Assembly (NCBI GenBank): GCA_966111775.1 | Contig: CBHWBD010000244.1 | Location: 1 to 7,190 of the forward strand | Direction: 5' to 3' | Source: Pelomonas sp966111775 | Lineage (GTDB): Bacteria; Pseudomonadota; Gammaproteobacteria; Burkholderiales; Burkholderiaceae_C | Length of the DNA stretch: 7,190 bases | In this document: piece after piece, positions 6,901-7,190 of the stretch | Layout of the letters: each line of letters opens with the position of its first letter | Position numbering within the stretch: position 1 is the stretch's first letter | Program-made: the position numbers and the translations under genes | Notes under the pieces: model-generated | What the model was told of the DNA's origin: nothing | What the model saw: only the letters and a program-made list of their open reading frames with translations | Database searches by the model: none

Positions 6901-7190
6901 GTCCTTCCAGGTGCCCGAGGCGCCCGGCACGTGGGCCTGGCCGCCCAGGCGCCCGTCCACGCCCACCTCGCGCGCCACGTTGGTCACCTGCTCGGCGAAG
7001 GTGGCCAGGGTGTCGGTCATGTTGTTGATGGTGTCGGCCAGGGCGGCCACCTCGCCCTTGGCCTGCACGGTCAGGCGTTGCGTCAGGTTGCCGTTGGCCA
7101 CGGCCGTCACGACCTTCACGATGCCGCGCACCTGTTCGGTCAGGTTGGAGGCCATGAAGTTGACGTTGTCGGTCAGGTCCTTCCAGGTGC
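3973..7190 (-). CDS. Large multi-HAMP hybrid histidine kinase with GAF and three receivers (5' truncated by window edge)
   Basis: The C-terminal 1,071 residues of a large hybrid kinase; the frame is open through the right edge, so the N-terminus is missing. Numbering from the first full codon (7188): one complete 92-residue HAMP-linker repeat (1-92) and a second HAMP (about 105-158), then GAF (about 181-325), a long coiled coil (327-396), and HisKA (397-466; phospho-His H408 in MSHELRTPL). HATPase follows (about 514-637; N524/N528, DTGIG 569-573, GGTGLGL 598-604). Then come receiver 1 (682-797; E688/D689, D732, S762, K782), receiver 2 (805-921; E811/D812, D855, T885, K907) and receiver 3 (951-1068; D957/D958, D1002, T1032, K1054). 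All three receivers keep their catalytic residues; in the first two the Lys lacks the usual following Pro. The tandem HAMP layout resembles group III (Nik1-type) kinases of fungi and similar bacterial proteins. No membrane segment is visible, but the missing part could hold one. The Met at 7155 is internal to the repeat, not a start. It is first in an operon with the smaller kinase. Confidence 0.93.
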   Translation of the reverse strand, partial: TWKDLTDNVNFMASNLTEQVRGIVKVVTAVANGNLTQRLTVQAKGEVAALADTINNMTDTLATFAEQVTNVAREVGVDGRLGGQAHVPGASGTWKDLTGNVNLLAANLTTQVRAIAEVATAVTKGDLTRAIQVEAKGEVSELKDNINTMISNLRETTERNREQDWLKTNLAKFTGMLQGQRELQTVSQMLLTELAPLVQAHQGTIYHVAGAESDNRQQLRLLASYAQSGAVRLAPIIEMGEGLVGQCALEKRSTLLADIASDFVAISSSLGQATRVSVVVLPVLFEGQTKAVIELATLQPFSSGSLAFLELLTQSIGAVFNTIEATMRTEALLAQSQQLTVELQSRQSELQETNEQLGTKARLLAEQNEEVERKNAEVEQARHALEDKAAELALTSKYKSEFLANMSHELRTPLNSILILSQQLAGNNDGNLSSKQVEFSRNINSSGSDLLHLINDILDLSKIESGTVTVEIEDIAFASLRDNIDRNFRHVAEAKALPLRLLFADDLPRSMESDAKRLQQILKNLLSNAVKFTAHGHVELRVSLASEGWSTEHPVLSKAPQVLAFAVEDTGIGVAPEKQRLIFEAFQQADAGTSRKYGGTGLGLAISRELAALLGGEIRLSSVHGHGSTFTLFLPLHFAGADSARMAPPERGRPAQAPRSNLPLVRETTVPDDRDNIVEGDSVLLIIEDDPHFARIVLGLARDRGFKGLVALKGSLGLELARRFKPTAVSLDIFLPDMLGWTVLNQLKLDPLTRHIPVQIFSVAEEDRNHGLAHGAFSYVVKSSTSEEMEAALDRIRDFTVPRTKRLLVIEDNDIERQAIVELLDHDDIDLETAGTGAQALELLRDQAFDCIVLDLRLPDVSGFALLEKLHADPALASVPVVVFTGKDLSGAEQKQLRALAKSVVLKDVQSPERLLDETALFLHRVVTELPQNKQDILQKLHGAAEMLRGRRVLVVDDDARNIFALTTLLENQEMQVLTATSGRAAVEIIQHTPDLDLVLMDIMMPDMDGYETMREIRSHAEFRNLPILALTAKAMKGDREKCLEAGASDYISKPVNTAQLLSLMRVWLYR
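6715..7190 (-). repeat. 276-bp (92-codon) HAMP-linker tandem repeats inside the kinase gene
   Basis: The segments 7159-7190 and 6883-6914 are identical except for one base and lie exactly 276 bp (92 codons) apart. Both encode the TWKDLT[D/G]NVN start of a repeat unit. One whole unit (7188-6913) is followed by a second (from 6912) that matches through the HAMP body (NLT.QVR, TAV..G.LT, GEV..L...IN.M). After residue ~150 it diverges into the pre-GAF helix. Since the unit at the window edge is complete, more copies probably lie beyond 7190. Confidence 0.85.

Noticed and set aside
7153..7155. ATG at 7155 as the start of the large kinase
   Set aside because: The frame stays open to 7190 and encodes TWKDLTDNVNF just before this Met, which matches the start of the next repeat unit. 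The Met is therefore internal.

Overview
This 7,190-base window is GC-rich chromosomal DNA with the strong G/C third-position bias of a betaproteobacterium, most likely a Burkholderiales member of the Roseateles/Pelomonas/Rubrivivax kind. That placement is an inference from base composition and protein style; no marker gene is present. There is no sign of a mobile element, phage gene, CRISPR array or RNA gene.

Layout. (1) Positions 1-886, minus strand: the N-terminal ~295 residues of a CstA/BtsT-family carbon-starvation (pyruvate/peptide) transporter, cut by the left edge. (2) Positions 887-1126: a divergent intergenic region holding regulatory candidates, namely a GGGTCAACCC dyad, a possible sigma-54 promoter facing cstA, a further inverted repeat, and a clear Shine-Dalgarno for the next gene. 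(3) Positions 1127-1516, plus strand: a 129-aa secreted low-complexity protein, rich in Pro/Tyr and then Asp/Arg/His. (4) Positions 1526-3973, minus strand: an 815-aa soluble hybrid kinase, REC-coiled coil-PAS-HisKA-HATPase-REC-REC. (5) Positions 3973-7190, minus strand: the C-terminal 1,071 residues of a larger hybrid kinase with 92-residue HAMP repeats, GAF, HisKA, HATPase and three receivers, running off the right edge.

The two kinase genes are read in the same direction and overlap by one base (TGATG), so they are very likely one operon with coupled translation. Together they carry two complete kinase cores and six receiver domains, all with intact phosphorylation residues, and no HPt domain in the visible part. 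This points to a branched phosphorelay that needs a separate HPt protein or direct kinase-to-receiver transfer. The small secreted-protein gene converges on this operon with only 9 bp between stop codons, and a strong hairpin lies across the junction.

None of the protein families is new. The points most worth a second look are the coupled pair of hybrid kinases with six receivers, the near-exact 276-bp HAMP repeat unit, the 3'-end hairpin inside the kinase coding end, and the dyad upstream of cstA.
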